Shown here piece by piece: positions 46,166 to 59,190 of a DNA stretch of 60,121 bases (within the stretch, counting starts at the first letter, position 1; each line of letters starts with the position of its first letter). The notes below the pieces were generated by a model. That model saw only the letters and a list, made by a program, of their open reading frames with translations. It had not been told where the DNA came from and made no database searches. This DNA is from Corinectria fuckeliana (taxonomy: Eukaryota; Ascomycota; Sordariomycetes; Hypocreales; Nectriaceae). A program made the translations under genes and the position numbers. The stretch spans positions 1-60,121 of the forward strand of contig WPDH01000031.1 of the NCBI GenBank assembly GCA_019137255.1, in the 5' to 3' direction.

Positions 46166-48218
46166 GCATGCATTTTCGAATGAGTGATCACGAGAGCCAC
46201 TTTAGTCTCCTTAAGTTTAATAAGAGACACGGCTCTATCTACTATTACGACTTAATAAGCGAAGGAGAAAACGCTAACGTCAAGGCAGAGTGTACCCCCC
46301 TTTGGGAATTTAAACTGATAGTTGGCTAGGTGGTATGTGGAAACGAGTTCCCTAAACTTCATTTTGTCCAGAAGGTATGTATAGTAACTAAAAGTCGAGT
46401 TTAGTTAACTTGGAATAGGACGCACTGCAACAGAACGATGGGCATAACTGTGGCCCCCTTGTGATTAAATATGCCTGATGCTAGATGTTAGGTCGGAGAA
46501 TTATCTCTAAAGAGGTAAAATAGTGAAGGAGCTATTAGACATATTACAGCAAGTTAGGAGAGTTGGATATTGTTGATCGGCTAGGTTATGTCCGAGCTCT
46601 AATTGCCTATGCGCGCTTATGTCCTAGACTGCATAATGCAGTGCAGTGATGGGCAGACGTTTTAAATTGGAATAAGTTCTACAATCCCACCGAGGAAGAG
46701 GTTTTCACTTGTGGCGTCGCCTATCTATAAGCTTGGGGATTAGCATGAAGATGTGCAGCAGGGCCGGGTGAGCCAGGCATCCACGCAGGTCTTGGCCCGA
46801 GGCTTAGACGTAATTAACGTATTGCCTCACTTGATTAGCTTCTCCGTCACGTTACGGCGGTTACGTCATTTAGACGCGTGTGTGTTTTAAATGCGTCGCT
46901 TGCATTCTGCCACTTTATCTTTCCTCATCTTGAAAGGACATTCCTATTACCAGGAAGGACTATCAACTATCAACTTCTCTTGCATCCTAATTGACTGCGA
47001 TTTGATTGCTCGCTAAGTAAAGACATCTTTCGCCACGTCGTTTATCAACTACCACGGAATGTTTATTGACCACAGCAGATGTAGACCCTGATAACAGCTC
47101 CAGCGATTGTGATACTCTGGTAGAGATACTTGAGCACGCACACGATATTCCTTGAGCTGCCGGAAGGTATCACTTTTGACGCACACCACCCAATCGAGAT
47201 GATAGTATGACGGGGCTTGCATCTATGACGCTTAGCGGAGGACCACCAACAGTCTCTCCTCTCCGACCTTTCACGACCATTCACGACCAAGAAGAGCTTT
47301 GTTCGATCCTGTTCCGCTTCACTTCTTTTTACAAAATCCGCCGTCATATTGTTCCTGTGCGAAAGGGCGCTCAACCATCATTGAAGGTTTGGGCGGACAT
47401 GGCAATACGTCAGCTTGCGCGCCCTTGACATCATCAATAGTGAAGGCAGGAACAACAGAAAGATAATAGGCCTGGGGGAGGAGGGGAGGGAGGAGGGGAG
47501 GGAGGGAGGGGGGGGAATTAACATAACTGGCGCGGGTCTCTATCCGGTTGGGTCTGACTAAGTGGATAAGCGACTGGCTGTTAAGCATCGGATTTGCTTC
47601 CGCGACAGGCCACCTGACGCGTTATAGACTCGGAGGATAGCCGCAATGCGAGGGGATAACCCTTGAGGCGCTTTCAGCCAGTTCCTAGGCCGATCAACGT
47701 GGGGGCATCATAGGACAGAACGTGCTGAGGAGAAAGCGACCGGTGAACCAGCAAGAGGGAGGGGCGGCACAGGCATCACGGGGTCCATTTCAGGCAGAGC
47801 GAAGCGCATCTAACCACAGCAGCAAGAGAACAGAACGCATTCAAGGATATCCATCGCCATACAGTCATTATACAGATCAAGTCCAACGCTCACCTGGTCC
47901 TGCTCCTCACTCGCTCTCAGGTAGAGTCCAAAGACATCGACGCAGCGGACGAAGCCGAACTTGGTAAGCCAATAAAGAGACTACCAGCTAATAGAGCAAC
48001 CGGTAGCCTCACATACGGCCGGCCTCGGCTACATCTGTCCGTCGGTCGCCTTACGTAGGATTAGGACGAACCTGACGCAAGGAGGCCGCTTCTAATAGTT
48101 TGATGTGAGGTAAAAAAGAGAATTCCTCGCCCATCCGTGTTTACTTTAAGAAACCTACGAGTGCTCACATCATATGGTCAAGTCTACAAAGTCCTGAGTA
48201 GCCTTAGAGCAGCGTAAA
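46166..48218. other. Mixed-composition region, no confident gene
   Basis: Several short open stretches (for example 47063-47374 -, 47319-47588 -, 47722-47967 +) have no recognisable domain and overlap each other on opposite strands. A long purine run lies at 47474-47517. No LTR or inverted repeat pair was found. Confidence 0.4.
47474..47517 (+). repeat. G-rich polypurine tract, potential G-quadruplex
   Basis: 44 consecutive purines contain at least seven runs of three or more G. The sequence could form a G-quadruplex or triplex. It is not followed by an LTR-like TG start, so a retrotransposon polypurine tract is less likely. Confidence 0.75.
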
Positions 48219-49910
48219 GACAGGCTTAGATTTAACCCTACTATTATCACGTCTGACAGTAAATAGTATATTAAGATTAAACAAGACAGCAAGATATAAC
48301 ATCTTATTATTAATAAGGTTATAAAGTATACACCTTATATTACTAGTTAGGTGATAATATATTAGAAAGCTTATTATAAAGAGAACCTATAGATACTACT
48401 TATTATTAAGGACTTATAGTAATATATAGACTAAGATAAAAAGGGTATTTTTATCTAAGAAGTAACTAAGAAAGATATAATTAATATTACCTAATATTAC
48501 TACTATAAGACTATTTATATTTATAGTATTAATAATAATATTTAAAGTAATATTTAAAAGAGATTAGATATTATAAAAGCTACTAATTATTAATTAAGAT
48601 ACCTAATATTACTATTAAGTATAAGTATATTTAGTATTTCTTATAAAAAGTAAAATAGTAATACTAATATAAAGTAACTATCTAGTAAAACTAATACTAT
48701 TTTACTACTAAGTAAGTAATCTTATTTAATATCTATAATAAAAGTAAGTATTAAAATACTACTAAATTAAGTATATTAGTAGGTAATTCTTTAAGACTAT
48801 AAGAAGCTAATTTATAAGATAAGCTTTTAACTAGTTTTACTTATTATAATAAAAGACTATATTAAAAGTTATTAGTTTTTATATAAGATAAACCTTTTTT
48901 ATAAAAATATCTTTATTAATAACCTTATAATTAATAAAAATAATAAAAACCCTTTTAGGTAAACTTTATTAATTAATTTTAATCTTACTATTAAAGCTTA
49001 ATAAGAAAGCATCTTAAGAGTAAAAAAGAAAATAAGTATAAGAGTATTTATAGCTATTAGTATATTACTAGAGTAAGATTATTCTTTTATATATAACCTT
49101 AAGTTATTCTTTTAAGTACTCTTTTAGATATATATTTACTATAATAAACTAGGTAAAAATATTAGACTAACTAACTTTAAGAGCTAAAACTATAAGAGTA
49201 ATAATAAGCTAGTTAAGTTTAAAAAGAGTATAATTTTTAATAAAAAGGATTTTATTAGTAATATAAAAGCTAATATTATATTTTACTACTAACTATTAAT
49301 CTTATAGGTTAATAGACTAAAAAAAAAGATCTTTCTAAATAGTAAAAAGTAAAAAAAACTAAAACTAAAACTATATTAATTAATAAAAGATATTTTTTAT
49401 AAAGCTTAAAAGAATATAAAAGTAGAAAGTATATAATATAATATTACTACTTAACCTAAAAAAGTAATATAAATTAGTACTTATAATTAGTAAAAAGGTA
49501 AAACTTATAATAAATAATATTAGTAGTAATAAGTATTATATAACTTTTATATTATCTTATATTTTTTTCCTTTTAGTCTTAGTTTTTTATCTCTATTTTA
49601 ATATATTTTTAATCTTATTTAAAATATATTAAAATTTAGTTATAAATAATAGTAGTATCTTAATATACTATCTCTATATAGAGATATTTAACTACTTACT
49701 AGGGCTTAAGCTATACTTAAAATCCCACCCTCTACTAAACAACTAATACTAGACTCTCTTAAAAGTATTTAAAAAGGCTTTAAGAATAACTTAAAATATC
49801 TTCTTATAGATAAGCCTCTTATACTATGTTACTAGAAGCAGAAAGATATTAGTATAATAAGCATAACTAGCCTAAAAGTGTTTAAATATCTAACTTATAC
49901 ATCCTCTTAA
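48219..49910 (+). pseudogene. RIP-destroyed second copy of the FunK1 kinase half (copy B)
   Basis: This segment aligns base for base with 34784-36470, beginning GACAGGCTTAG here and GACGGGCTTAG there, up to ACATCCTCTTAA versus ACATCCCCTCGA. Nearly all differences are C-to-T or G-to-A, turning Gln and Trp codons into stops. Translation shows the same kinase elements, such as the loop around 48890-48950 where the HRD codons are mutated. A few transversions exist, for example near 48285. The copies have evolved apart. Confidence 0.88.
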
Positions 49911-50885
49911 AACCTCAGCTCAGACTTACTAATATGTTATTTGCTGAAAAATAGGGTGGTATACAAGCTGGTCATAAGAGATATAAGCGAAATTCGACTA
50001 GTGTTTTATCACCCTATTAAAATGCTTAACATCTACCCTACAGTAGAATCAGCCCGCACTATCAAAGAAATTATATACCTGACCAGTTAAGTCTCTTACC
50101 TAGCCTAGCCAGACATTCTGGTTCCTTATTACTATAGGTATTATCAGTTAGCGTAATAGTATGGCTCCCTTGCTAATACGTGGGTTATATAGACTATAGG
50201 GGTCAGATTATATGTAGAAAGTAAGATGTCTTATCTATAGATAAGCTGAGCAGATTGTCTTATATGACGGCTAACTACTCAGTAGATGCCTAGCAAGCCA
50301 GGCATCCCTAGGATACAGCTAGCTACACACATCACTTGCACTAAGATGTCCACGTATCTGTTTGCTTATAGACAGACTGACCTACCCGTCTGCCTTTCTT
50401 TTTGCGGCTATTACGTCATAGAGAGATATCTAAGGGTCGATTCGAGTTGATAGCAGGACATCAGAAAGTAGAAACAGCAGTGTGGTGATAAGGCTGTCGC
50501 GGAAAGGTGCCAAGGTAGATAACATCATCTTTGTCTTCTTCAGCCAGACGTGAAGGTATCGTACTTGGCTTAACAGCACGTCGCTGTAAAATTTGTTTAG
50601 GGCTACAGCTCGGTCGCTATAGCTCGGGTCCAAGGCGGATCTGAAGCTTTCCCAGAGTTCTCCTGCTGCTTGACGTGCAGGTAATAGAGACTCGCAAGTG
50701 CACATAGTATGATAGTCGCGTACCAAGAAGAGGGCCGGATCTGTGGTTGATCCGGCCCCATTAGGGAAGATTTAATCCCCGCATTCAGAATTCACCCACT
50801 TAAATCCATTACAGCTCAACCTCCCACGCACCCACACATACACCCCAAAGCAAACATACACAGGCACCATCTTCCTTCCTCTAGC
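49911..50885. other. Intergenic DNA with one doubtful ORF
   Basis: A 98-codon open frame at 50430-50726 (-) reads ARQAAGELWESFRSAL and YLHVWLKKTKMM. It has no recognised domain and may be a fragment. The 120 bases before 50886 are CA-rich and could be the former promoter of the kinase pseudogene. Confidence 0.4.
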
Positions 50886-51716
50886 ATGCGACTATCACCC
50901 ATCGCAGTTTTTATCAACAGCCGCGTCGAAGTCCTGATAAGAACAGATCACTCTGTCATATACACCAACAAGACTAAACCGAACATCGTTCTAAAGGCGG
51001 AAACCATATGGATCGATAGCAAGCCCTACGGCCCGCTATTAATAGCGGCGCAGACCAGCTACGACCTCTATCGTGAGCACGACATCTACATAGCTGTCGG
51101 TGGCCACCAGTACATCACGAGATGCTTCGGCCTCGTCCACAACGACAATAGCAATGCCATCGCGCTAAAGCTTGAACATGCGCCTAAGGGCAATCTGCGG
51201 CACTTCATTAAGGAAACCACAGAGATCCCCTCGATGTGCCGGCGCTTAGAGATGGCGGCTGCCCTTACTAAGGTCGTTATATACCTCCATTCTTGTGGCG
51301 TCATCTAGGGAGACCTCTCCACTCGGAATGTCCTTATCTTCGATAATGATAGCCTTAAGATTTGCGACTTTACTAGTTCTGCTCTCGAGAATATGTATCC
51401 CCAATTCGGGACCCACACATACGAGCCGGGCTATTATCCTGCCTTGCCAGAGGACGAAGTACGCATATTGTCCATAATGCAACAGGAGTTGTACGCCCTT
51501 AGGTCAGCTGTCTATAAAATCACCGCGTGGAAATTCCCATACGCGGATATTAGCAGTGATATTTGGGACATTATTAAGAGCGGCATAATACCTATCATAG
51601 CAGACAACAATATTGCTCGTGATATTATTACGCGATACTAGAACTTTAAATACGACTCGGCAGGGGCTGTAGCAGGTAACTTAGCTGCTATCTTCAGGAG
51701 GCTAACAAACAAATGA
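50886..51716 (+). pseudogene. Small protein-kinase-like pseudogene with two Trp-to-stop changes
   Basis: The 277-codon frame from ATG to TGA is open except for two internal TAG codons, at 51306 and 51639. The N-lobe has IVLKAETIW with the ATP-binding Lys. The hinge region reads ALKLEHAPKGNLRHFI. The catalytic loop reads GVI-stop-GDLSTRNVLIF, so the expected Trp-Gly-Asp (a variant of His-Arg-Asp known in some fungal kinases) has lost its Trp. The metal loop is CDFTSSAL. The second stop is in RY-stop-NFKYDSA, again fitting Trp. TGG to TAG is a typical RIP change. A stop-free sister gene may exist elsewhere in the genome. Confidence 0.75.
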
Positions 51717-54700
51717 GTTAGGTCACACAGATATGACTATAATGTGAAGCAGGCATGCTTCTCTCCTGACAGGTTTGTCTAGGGTCTAGCTTCAGGGTGA
51801 TTATAGAAGGAAATTTGTTAGATAAGTATCTTATAGCTCAAATTAAGGCTCTCTTAGATCATAGAAGTCCCTTTAGTGATATTCCTGGTCATCTAACAAG
51901 GGATGCAACACATTTCCGACCAGGACACTAACACCTGCCTGCAAGACTGCAAACTCATCAGGCTGAAATGCGATTTCACTAGGCTATTAGCTTGTCTATC
52001 GTTTACTAAGTACTATAGATTTATTATCATAGGAGGCATCATAATTAAACAGGGCGACATTTAGACTAGTATGAGAAAGAGTAAATTTCTTTATAAATTT
52101 CATATCTTTAAAGTGAATAGACAAACAGAGCATGAGCAACTAACTCAAGTAAGTTTAGTAGTCTAGACAGAAGGCCCTAATAGCTTATTACATATCAGGA
52201 TATCAGATTTCTATTGCTATAACAGCAGTAAAGCTTTTCATTCTATCATCACAGGTGTTTATCGCCACCAGCTAAAAGCCCTCACTATCAGCCTAATCTA
52301 AGGCCTAGCTTTTCCTTCGTTCAGGTTAATAGCTAGCTGAAGTCTAAGATGCCTAAAGCATCCGGATCGTCTTAGCCGTCTGAGGTTATCTAAGGTCATT
52401 ATTATTTTCCTTGTCTATAAGACTGACCCAAAGACCCTTATTAGATAAGAAGAATATTAAGAGCTTCTCACACACATGATCTTATCCATTCACTTAATAC
52501 AACATAGCTTGTTCCAAGAACGTTTCCAGGTGCCAAACAAATAAATAAAGAGATAACTCAGTTCTGCCATATGCAGACAGTCCACTTCGGTTCCTCCGTC
52601 CCCATCTCCATCTTGCTGTGTGTTAGCTGATTGCGAATGCTGCACAGAACCCTAGTGGGCTAGCGACATGCGCGATGGCAAGACGAAATCGCGCGTTAGA
52701 TAGCAGCCTAGATTCATTAGAAAAATCAGCAATCGAGCCGGCAACCTGCCAACAAGGGCCAGCCAGTGACCGTCTCACCTTAAAGCAGTAAAGACTAGCA
52801 TAGATTTAGCATTAGGGGCAAGAACCGCTAGATTTGTAAGAACTCATAACAGTCTTGCTTAGCGTGAGGTTAGGACAGCTTGCTGTCCCCGAATTTGCGT
52901 GGGCACATCACTCCTCGATAAGATACTCCGTGTTAGTGACTATATGTTTACACTTTAAGTACCTAGCAGTGACAGTGTAGTAGCCACACATCGTTACAGA
53001 GGTCAGAGTTAACAGCTATAGCGATTGCTAGTGTTTCGACTGGACGTTAATTAGAAACATATGATTCGTGTCTTAGTGTCTAGAGATTATATTTTAGGAA
53101 CAAGATTCAGTATTTAGATCTTATCCTCATTGCTCTATTTATACGTGTTTGCCTCCACCCAGAAGAGGGGAGAAAAACAACTCATCCGTCACAAGCAAAA
53201 GATAGCGCCACAGCCTCCAGCAGCGCCCCGCTTAGCTGACCCACCGACCCTCAACCTGGAAAATAGTTGCTTAAATCATGATTTAGTAAACTAACAATCT
53301 AGATTCAGTTTTCACAACCCATAGTAGCCCACATATTCGGCCAGGATTGAAATAATCCTTTAAACTTAATTGTATAAGTGACATTTTCTAGACCAGATTG
53401 ATTAATTCTTTCCTACTCGGTTAGCCGTAGTTTATCCACAGCCATTCCCAGCTAGCAGGGCTTACATATTGCATTAAAATCTTTTGCGAATGCTAAGTCG
53501 CTTAGGCGCCAGACCCAGGAAGGCAACAACGCTAATAGAGCCCTCAATACGAGTTATAACAAGTACAGCGCAGTTATGCATTCGTTCGGGAAGGAGAGCC
53601 GTCGTTATCGCTTTCTATCTAGAAGGGCTGTCTCATTTGATTGAGCCACCCGCTACATGCTCGCTTCTAATCAGCTAGGTGGCAGTTCTGGTTTCCCACC
53701 ATAGCTGACAGGCTCTTACGGGACAATTTAACAGTACAAGATATGCCTCCCCGAAGGATCGATACGCGGGAGCATAGTTTAAAACGATCTATTCGACAGT
53801 ATAGCTCGTCTATGTGACGGGCCTCCCAGGGGGGCAGGAAAAACAGGGGTAGGTCCGAGTGTTCCACCCTTCATCTGCGGGGTTCCGAGCGGTATAGGTA
53901 TTTTAGAGTGGCGTCTGTGCCAATATGAGGCTTCCAATAAACAGCCGTTATTTAACAACCTGTACGGAGTACCCGCCTAATATGACGTACTTAGGCGGAG
54001 AGCAGGCATCTCAGTTCTCTAATTTTAGGATAGGCTGATACTCTCACACGCCCTAGCAAAGGAGTTTCGCTCTTTAGTAGAGTGTTTTCGTCAGCAGGCA
54101 GGTCCCGGAGACAGTCACCGATTTCCCACTATCTGCGTACTATGAGAGCTAGTGTGTCCAATAGGATAATATCAGCAGTACTGACCGTGGCCCTATAGCT
54201 ACTGTTACTGCCTAACTGTGTGTCAGCTGTAGTACATAGATGCCTATTCCACAACACTCAAAAATGCTTCTCTTGACATTAAACAACAATATTACTAAGG
54301 TTATATCTTACAAAGTTTGCCGATATATTCCCGAGATGTGGCCTGTGTAGACTTCTTCACATCAGCTGAAACCTTACATACAAAACGCGCCTCTCTACCT
54401 TCCCTTCACTCGCACAACACAATAAGAGACAATAGCGCCAGTCGCTATCTCGGACTAAGCTCGATTAAGAGTTATTAAGGAAAATCTCATAGGAAATAGC
54501 CTTAATACCTTACGTGCTTTATTTAATTTGATATGCAAAGACAGGAGCATCTTATGCTTTACTAAACACGCTAGGTCAGCTAGACCCAGAAGGTATGCAG
54601 ATCTGGGCAACCTAGGCCTAACAGTCTCCTACCCTAGAGGCCCCACTTTACTAGCTCTGCTGATGTATCTACTAACTATTATATATATATCTAGAAACCC

Positions 54701-55060
54701 TGCTTGCTTTTCTATTACTAGTGCAAAACATAAACACTGCCCGCTAATACCCAGTTAGGTACTATCTTAGGGCATTAACTAAAACAATATAAGATTCTAA
54801 CAAGATTCCAGTTAACACCTTTAATTAAGCTCTGTGATTTACCTTTCAGCCTGAAAGTTATTAGTGCCTAATTATAAGGCATTCCCGGCCAGTCTCAGGT
54901 TGATAATTAAATCACATGTTTATCAGCCCCACCCTTTAGCATTTTCGCCTTATGCTATTTCTTATTAATTCCCTTAAATTAAATATTAACTATCTAAACA
55001 GACATGTTTTTAGGCTATATCACTCTTCACCTGATTATGCTAAAATGCAGAAGCTGTGAC
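51717..55060. other. 3.3 kb of intermediate-composition DNA without a recognised gene
   Basis: There are many scattered stops and TpA-rich patches, consistent with lightly RIPed relics. Short open stretches at 53484-53678 (+), 53667-53867 (-) and 54528-54758 (+) lack domains. A perfect 8-bp inverted repeat, CCGCCTAA/TTAGGCGG, lies at 53973-53998, close to GTACGGAGTAC. The latter is a kind of palindrome seen at some fungal transposon ends, but no second end was found. Confidence 0.4.
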
Positions 55061-55270
55061 TCCTCACTTATCCTAGTATAACTCACATAGAAATATACAG
55101 ATAAAAGCTAGAATTTTATATTTAATATATATTTCTTTTATATTTTTATTAGATTCTTCTCTTTATATAGATATATAAAGATATTTTTAGTATATTTAAT
55201 TTTCTTTTAGTTTTAAAGCTATAAGGAAAGAGATATAAGTAGGTTAAGACTTTCTAAGGACCTATATAAG

Positions 55271-55460
55271 TCTTAGCAGTAGAAAATTCACTTTAGGTAA
55301 TTAGTAGGCTATGCTTAAAGGCTTAGTAGTAAACAATTTAAATTAGGTAATTAGTAGGTTACNNAAGGCTTAGTAGTAAACAATTAAATATAGTAATTAG
55401 TAGGTCACTAAAAGGCTTAGTAGTAAATAATTAAATATAGTAATTAGTAAGTTACTAAAA
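55271..55460. repeat. About 47-bp tandem repeat, four copies
   Basis: GGCTTAGTAGTAAACAAT followed by TAGTAATTAGTAGGT recurs at about 55271, 55320, 55367 and 55414. Two unresolved bases (NN) at 55363-55364 lie inside the array, marking an assembly weak point. Confidence 0.75.
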
Positions 55461-55478
55461 ATAAGCTATACTAAATAA

Positions 55479-55622
55479 CCTAGCTATACTTAAGAACCTA
55501 GCCACACTTAAGAACCTAGCTACACTTAAGAACCTAGCTATACTTAAAAACCTAGCCACACTTAAGAACCTAGCCACACTTAAGAACCTAGCCACACTTA
55601 AGAACCTAGCTATATTATCTTA
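55479..55622. repeat. 18-bp minisatellite, eight copies
   Basis: The unit CCTAGCCACACTTAAGAA, with T for C in some copies, starts every 18 bases at 55479, 55497, 55515, 55533, 55551, 55569, 55587 and 55605. Variation is confined to C/T positions, as RIP would produce. There are no spacers, so this is not a CRISPR array. Confidence 0.92.
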
Positions 55623-56146
55623 TAACTTAACTACTAATATAACTTTAGCTAGATAGAAGTCTTTTAATAATATAAAATTATATTTTAAATATAAACTTAT
55701 TCTCTTTTATATATAGTATTTATAGTAATTTTCCTAGGATTTTTTAGGTACTTATTCTCTCTATTTTCTTAATTTATATATATTTCTTATTAATATAATA
55801 TTAACTTTATAAATAATTATCTAGAACTTAGTTAATATTAGTTCTTATAGGTATTCTTAGAGATTATATCTTAACACTATTATATTAAAATTCCTACTTC
55901 TTACCTTATATTTATTCTTATTATAATTTTAAGATAGCCTCTAAGAATAACTATTAAGAATTATTAATATCTATTTCCTAATAACTATTCTTAGAGGCTA
56001 CCCTTATATATTCTTCTCCTACTATAACTAATCTACCTTATATAAAATACAGCTTAGTATTTTATTCTAACTTCCCTTTTATTATATAATAGTCTAACTA
56101 ATAAGTAACTATAATAGTACTATTATATAAGAAATAAGGCTAACTA
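55623..56146. other. RIP-type AT-rich DNA
   Basis: Nothing recognised. Confidence 0.5.
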
Positions 56147-59100
56147 GTAATTTAGTAAACTCTAGCTAAAAAGCAAGCTATTATCTAAAAGTATAATTAT
56201 ATATATTATTACTATTAATAAACCCTTATATTATAAATAATATATAAACCTTTTACTAACTTTATTTAGTTTAAATATTTAATACTAATACTCTTATATA
56301 TCTTACCTACTACTAATAATATTACTAGACTTTATATCTATCTACTACTTAATATTCTAACTAATTTCCCTATTTATTCTAATCTTAACCTAGCTATATA
56401 TAAGCTAGTAATAATATACTCTCTAATACCTACCTCTAATATAACTATACTTTCCTAATATAAAGAAAATACTACTAAAGTATTTATATAAGTATACCTT
56501 TTATCTCTTATAAATACTACTAAAGATATATATTCTAATTACCTATATTATATAGATTTTAAGGTAAATAGTAGCCTTAGTAATAATACCTCTATTAAAT
56601 ATATACTATAAAATAATTACTTAACACTTATAAAGGAGATATAACTTAATAAGAAAGTAGATTCTATAAGAAAGAATATTAGAAAACACCTAAAAATATA
56701 TAGTACTAGTATAATAAAAAAGTACTTATTAGATAATTTAAATAGTAGTAGTAACTCTCTTAGTATCTTACTAATATACTAGATTTATAATACTTTAGCT
56801 CTACCTTTATCTCTTATACTAACTAGCTTATAATTTAATAGCCTCCCCTCTTATAATAATAAAAAGCTAGATAATATATAGATTATACTTATAAGAGCTA
56901 TCTAAAGGAGTATAAAAAATGCCCTAGATAGTACTAATACTAAGCTAGATAGTATTATACTCTATAAGCTTCTTACCTCTAAGTAAGAATAGCCTATTAG
57001 CTACTTTATATAAGACTATAAGTATAAATATAAAGATAAGGTTAAAATCACTTAAGATAGTATAAGAGTATATAATTAGTATTATTTTATAGTAGATATC
57101 TAGTATATACTTAAGAGTAGTAATACTTAGAATACTTAGCTCTTATATATTCTAAATATACTAAAAGACCTTCTTAACCTTACCTTATATAACTAGATAC
57201 TTAGTGTAGATACTAATAGGTCTAAGAATATTAGTTATATATATTATACTATATTTAAAAGGTCTTCTAACCTAGATATACTATTACTATAGCTTTACTT
57301 ATACTTATACCACTTAGTTAACCTAAAAACTATAGTAATAGTAATTAACTATATATTTAATATTAATAGCTTATACTACTTCTCTTAAAGTCTTACTATA
57401 ATATAGTTTACCCTCTAGTAGTACCCTACTATATAGATAATTTTTAACCTTATAGATAATATTCACCTTAGTATTCTTATATACTAGGTAGAAGATATTA
57501 TCCTCTTATAGATAGGCTTACTACCTAGCTAGCTAGCTACTATAAAGCCTATCTATTAGGTTTCTAACTACTACTTTAGGTGTATTACTAGGCTTACTAA
57601 TATATATATATAGATATTCTTCTCTGCTTTATATTAAGATAAACTAACTAACCTAGTTAGATATACCTACTTACTAATTAAGTAGTTTACATACTAGACT
57701 AATAAGATTATACTCCTATCTATATAAGGTATTATTAATAATAGTAATATACTATAGTATATCTTCTGCTCTTATATAGTAGCTTTAACTAATTTAATAG
57801 CTATTTATAAAAATAAGACTACTTCTATTATAGTACTAAAAAGAGCAGTTAGTAAGACTACCCTAGTGGTTTCTAAGGGATATTTAGCCTGCTTTAAGAT
57901 AATCTACTATAATATACAGCCTATCTACCTAAGGGCTATATAGACTTAGATCTAAGCCTAAGCTGCTAAGTTTCCTATATACTAAGGTGTACACCTCTTT
58001 TTATTATCTAAGAATACTAAGCTTATATATCTTATACCTACTCTTAAATACACTATAAATTACTAGAAGAACTAGTAGGATAAGATAATTAATAAAACCT
58101 ATATTAACTCTAATAATACTTATCTTAATATTAGCTAATAGTATACCTCTTATTTATTAGGTACTTTTGCTTATAATAGCCTACTATAGAGAAAGTGCTA
58201 TCTTAATATATTTTATAATATCTACTAGTTATAAAGCTATAACTATAATAGGCTAGGCCTAAGCTAAAAGCTACACTTATAAAAGAATAAGTACCTTTAG
58301 GTTACACTTTATAACACTATATATATAACTCTTATATATAAAGCATATAGTAGAAAGCTATAATAAGGCCTTATATATATATAGTATTATAACCTTATTA
58401 AGGTCCTATTTAATACTACTAAAAAGTACTTATTCTACTCTTAGATAATTAAGTTTTTAGCTCTTAATTTAGTATATCTTATTAACTAAGGTAAGAGCAC
58501 TTAAGGTCTTAACTAGTATATCTTAACTATTATTATAAGATACTAGCTTAGTAAGCTTTATATCTACTATAATATCCTAGATATAATACCTAATAATACT
58601 ACCCCTCTTATAAGTAGCATTTAGGTAAAAAATAAGATCTTCTTAACTCTTCTCTGCTAGATTATCTAATACTACACCTAGTAACTCTCTATAGCTAACC
58701 TAACTAAGAAGGTGCTATATTTTACTATTATCTTAGCTAATATAGCTAGATTCTTATAAGCCTTTATTAACTACTACTACTTTCTTTTTAAACACTTACA
58801 CTTAGCTGTCTTAACTAAGTTCTCTCTTCTAGAGATAGTTATTATAGTTATAGCCTTATATAGCCTACACTTTTTATACTTCTCTACTCTTATTATAAAA
58901 GAGACTTTACTATAAGGTGATTACTAGACTATAAAGTAGTATAAGAATACTTAAACAGGTAAGAGAATAGTACTTATAGTTAAGTATAAGAGGCTTAAAA
59001 TAGGTACTAGATCTACTGCTTATAGCTTTAGCTAGTAGAAACTAGGCAAATTTAACTAAGATATTATATGCTTTTATAAAACTGTTAGAGAGCGGATTAT

Positions 59101-59190
59101 AGTATATAATAATATACTATATAATAACTATAAGTAGTAGTAGAAGATTCTTAAGGATATATATAATATAAGTTTCTACTTATAGTAAGC
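56147..59190 (+). pseudogene. Possible RIP-decayed gene of about 1,000 codons next to the telomere, family unknown
   Basis: The plus-strand frame in phase with 56147 can be followed for about 3 kb without a frame change, for example through 57842 and 58958. It meets TAA/TAG at intervals but no TGA that I noticed. Readable segments include RAVSKTTLVVSKGYLACFK (about 57842) and GKRIVLIVKYKRLKIGTRSTAYSF (from 58958). No motif of RecQ helicases, transposases or reverse transcriptases was recognised. It could be an unknown telomere-linked gene, or a chance effect of composition, since RIPed DNA rarely contains TGA in any frame. Confidence 0.35.

Noticed and set aside
53973..53998. Hairpin as a rho-independent-type terminator or transposon end
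   Set aside because: The organism is eukaryotic and no second transposon end was found. It is only an isolated 8-bp inverted repeat.
55479..55622. Possible CRISPR-like array
   Set aside because: It is a direct tandem repeat of 18 bp without spacers, in a eukaryotic subtelomere.
57842..57910. RecQ helicase segment near the telomere
   Set aside because: The phrase AVSKTTLVVSKG looked similar to a helicase segment at first. None of the Walker A, DECH or motif VI patterns could be found in frame around it.
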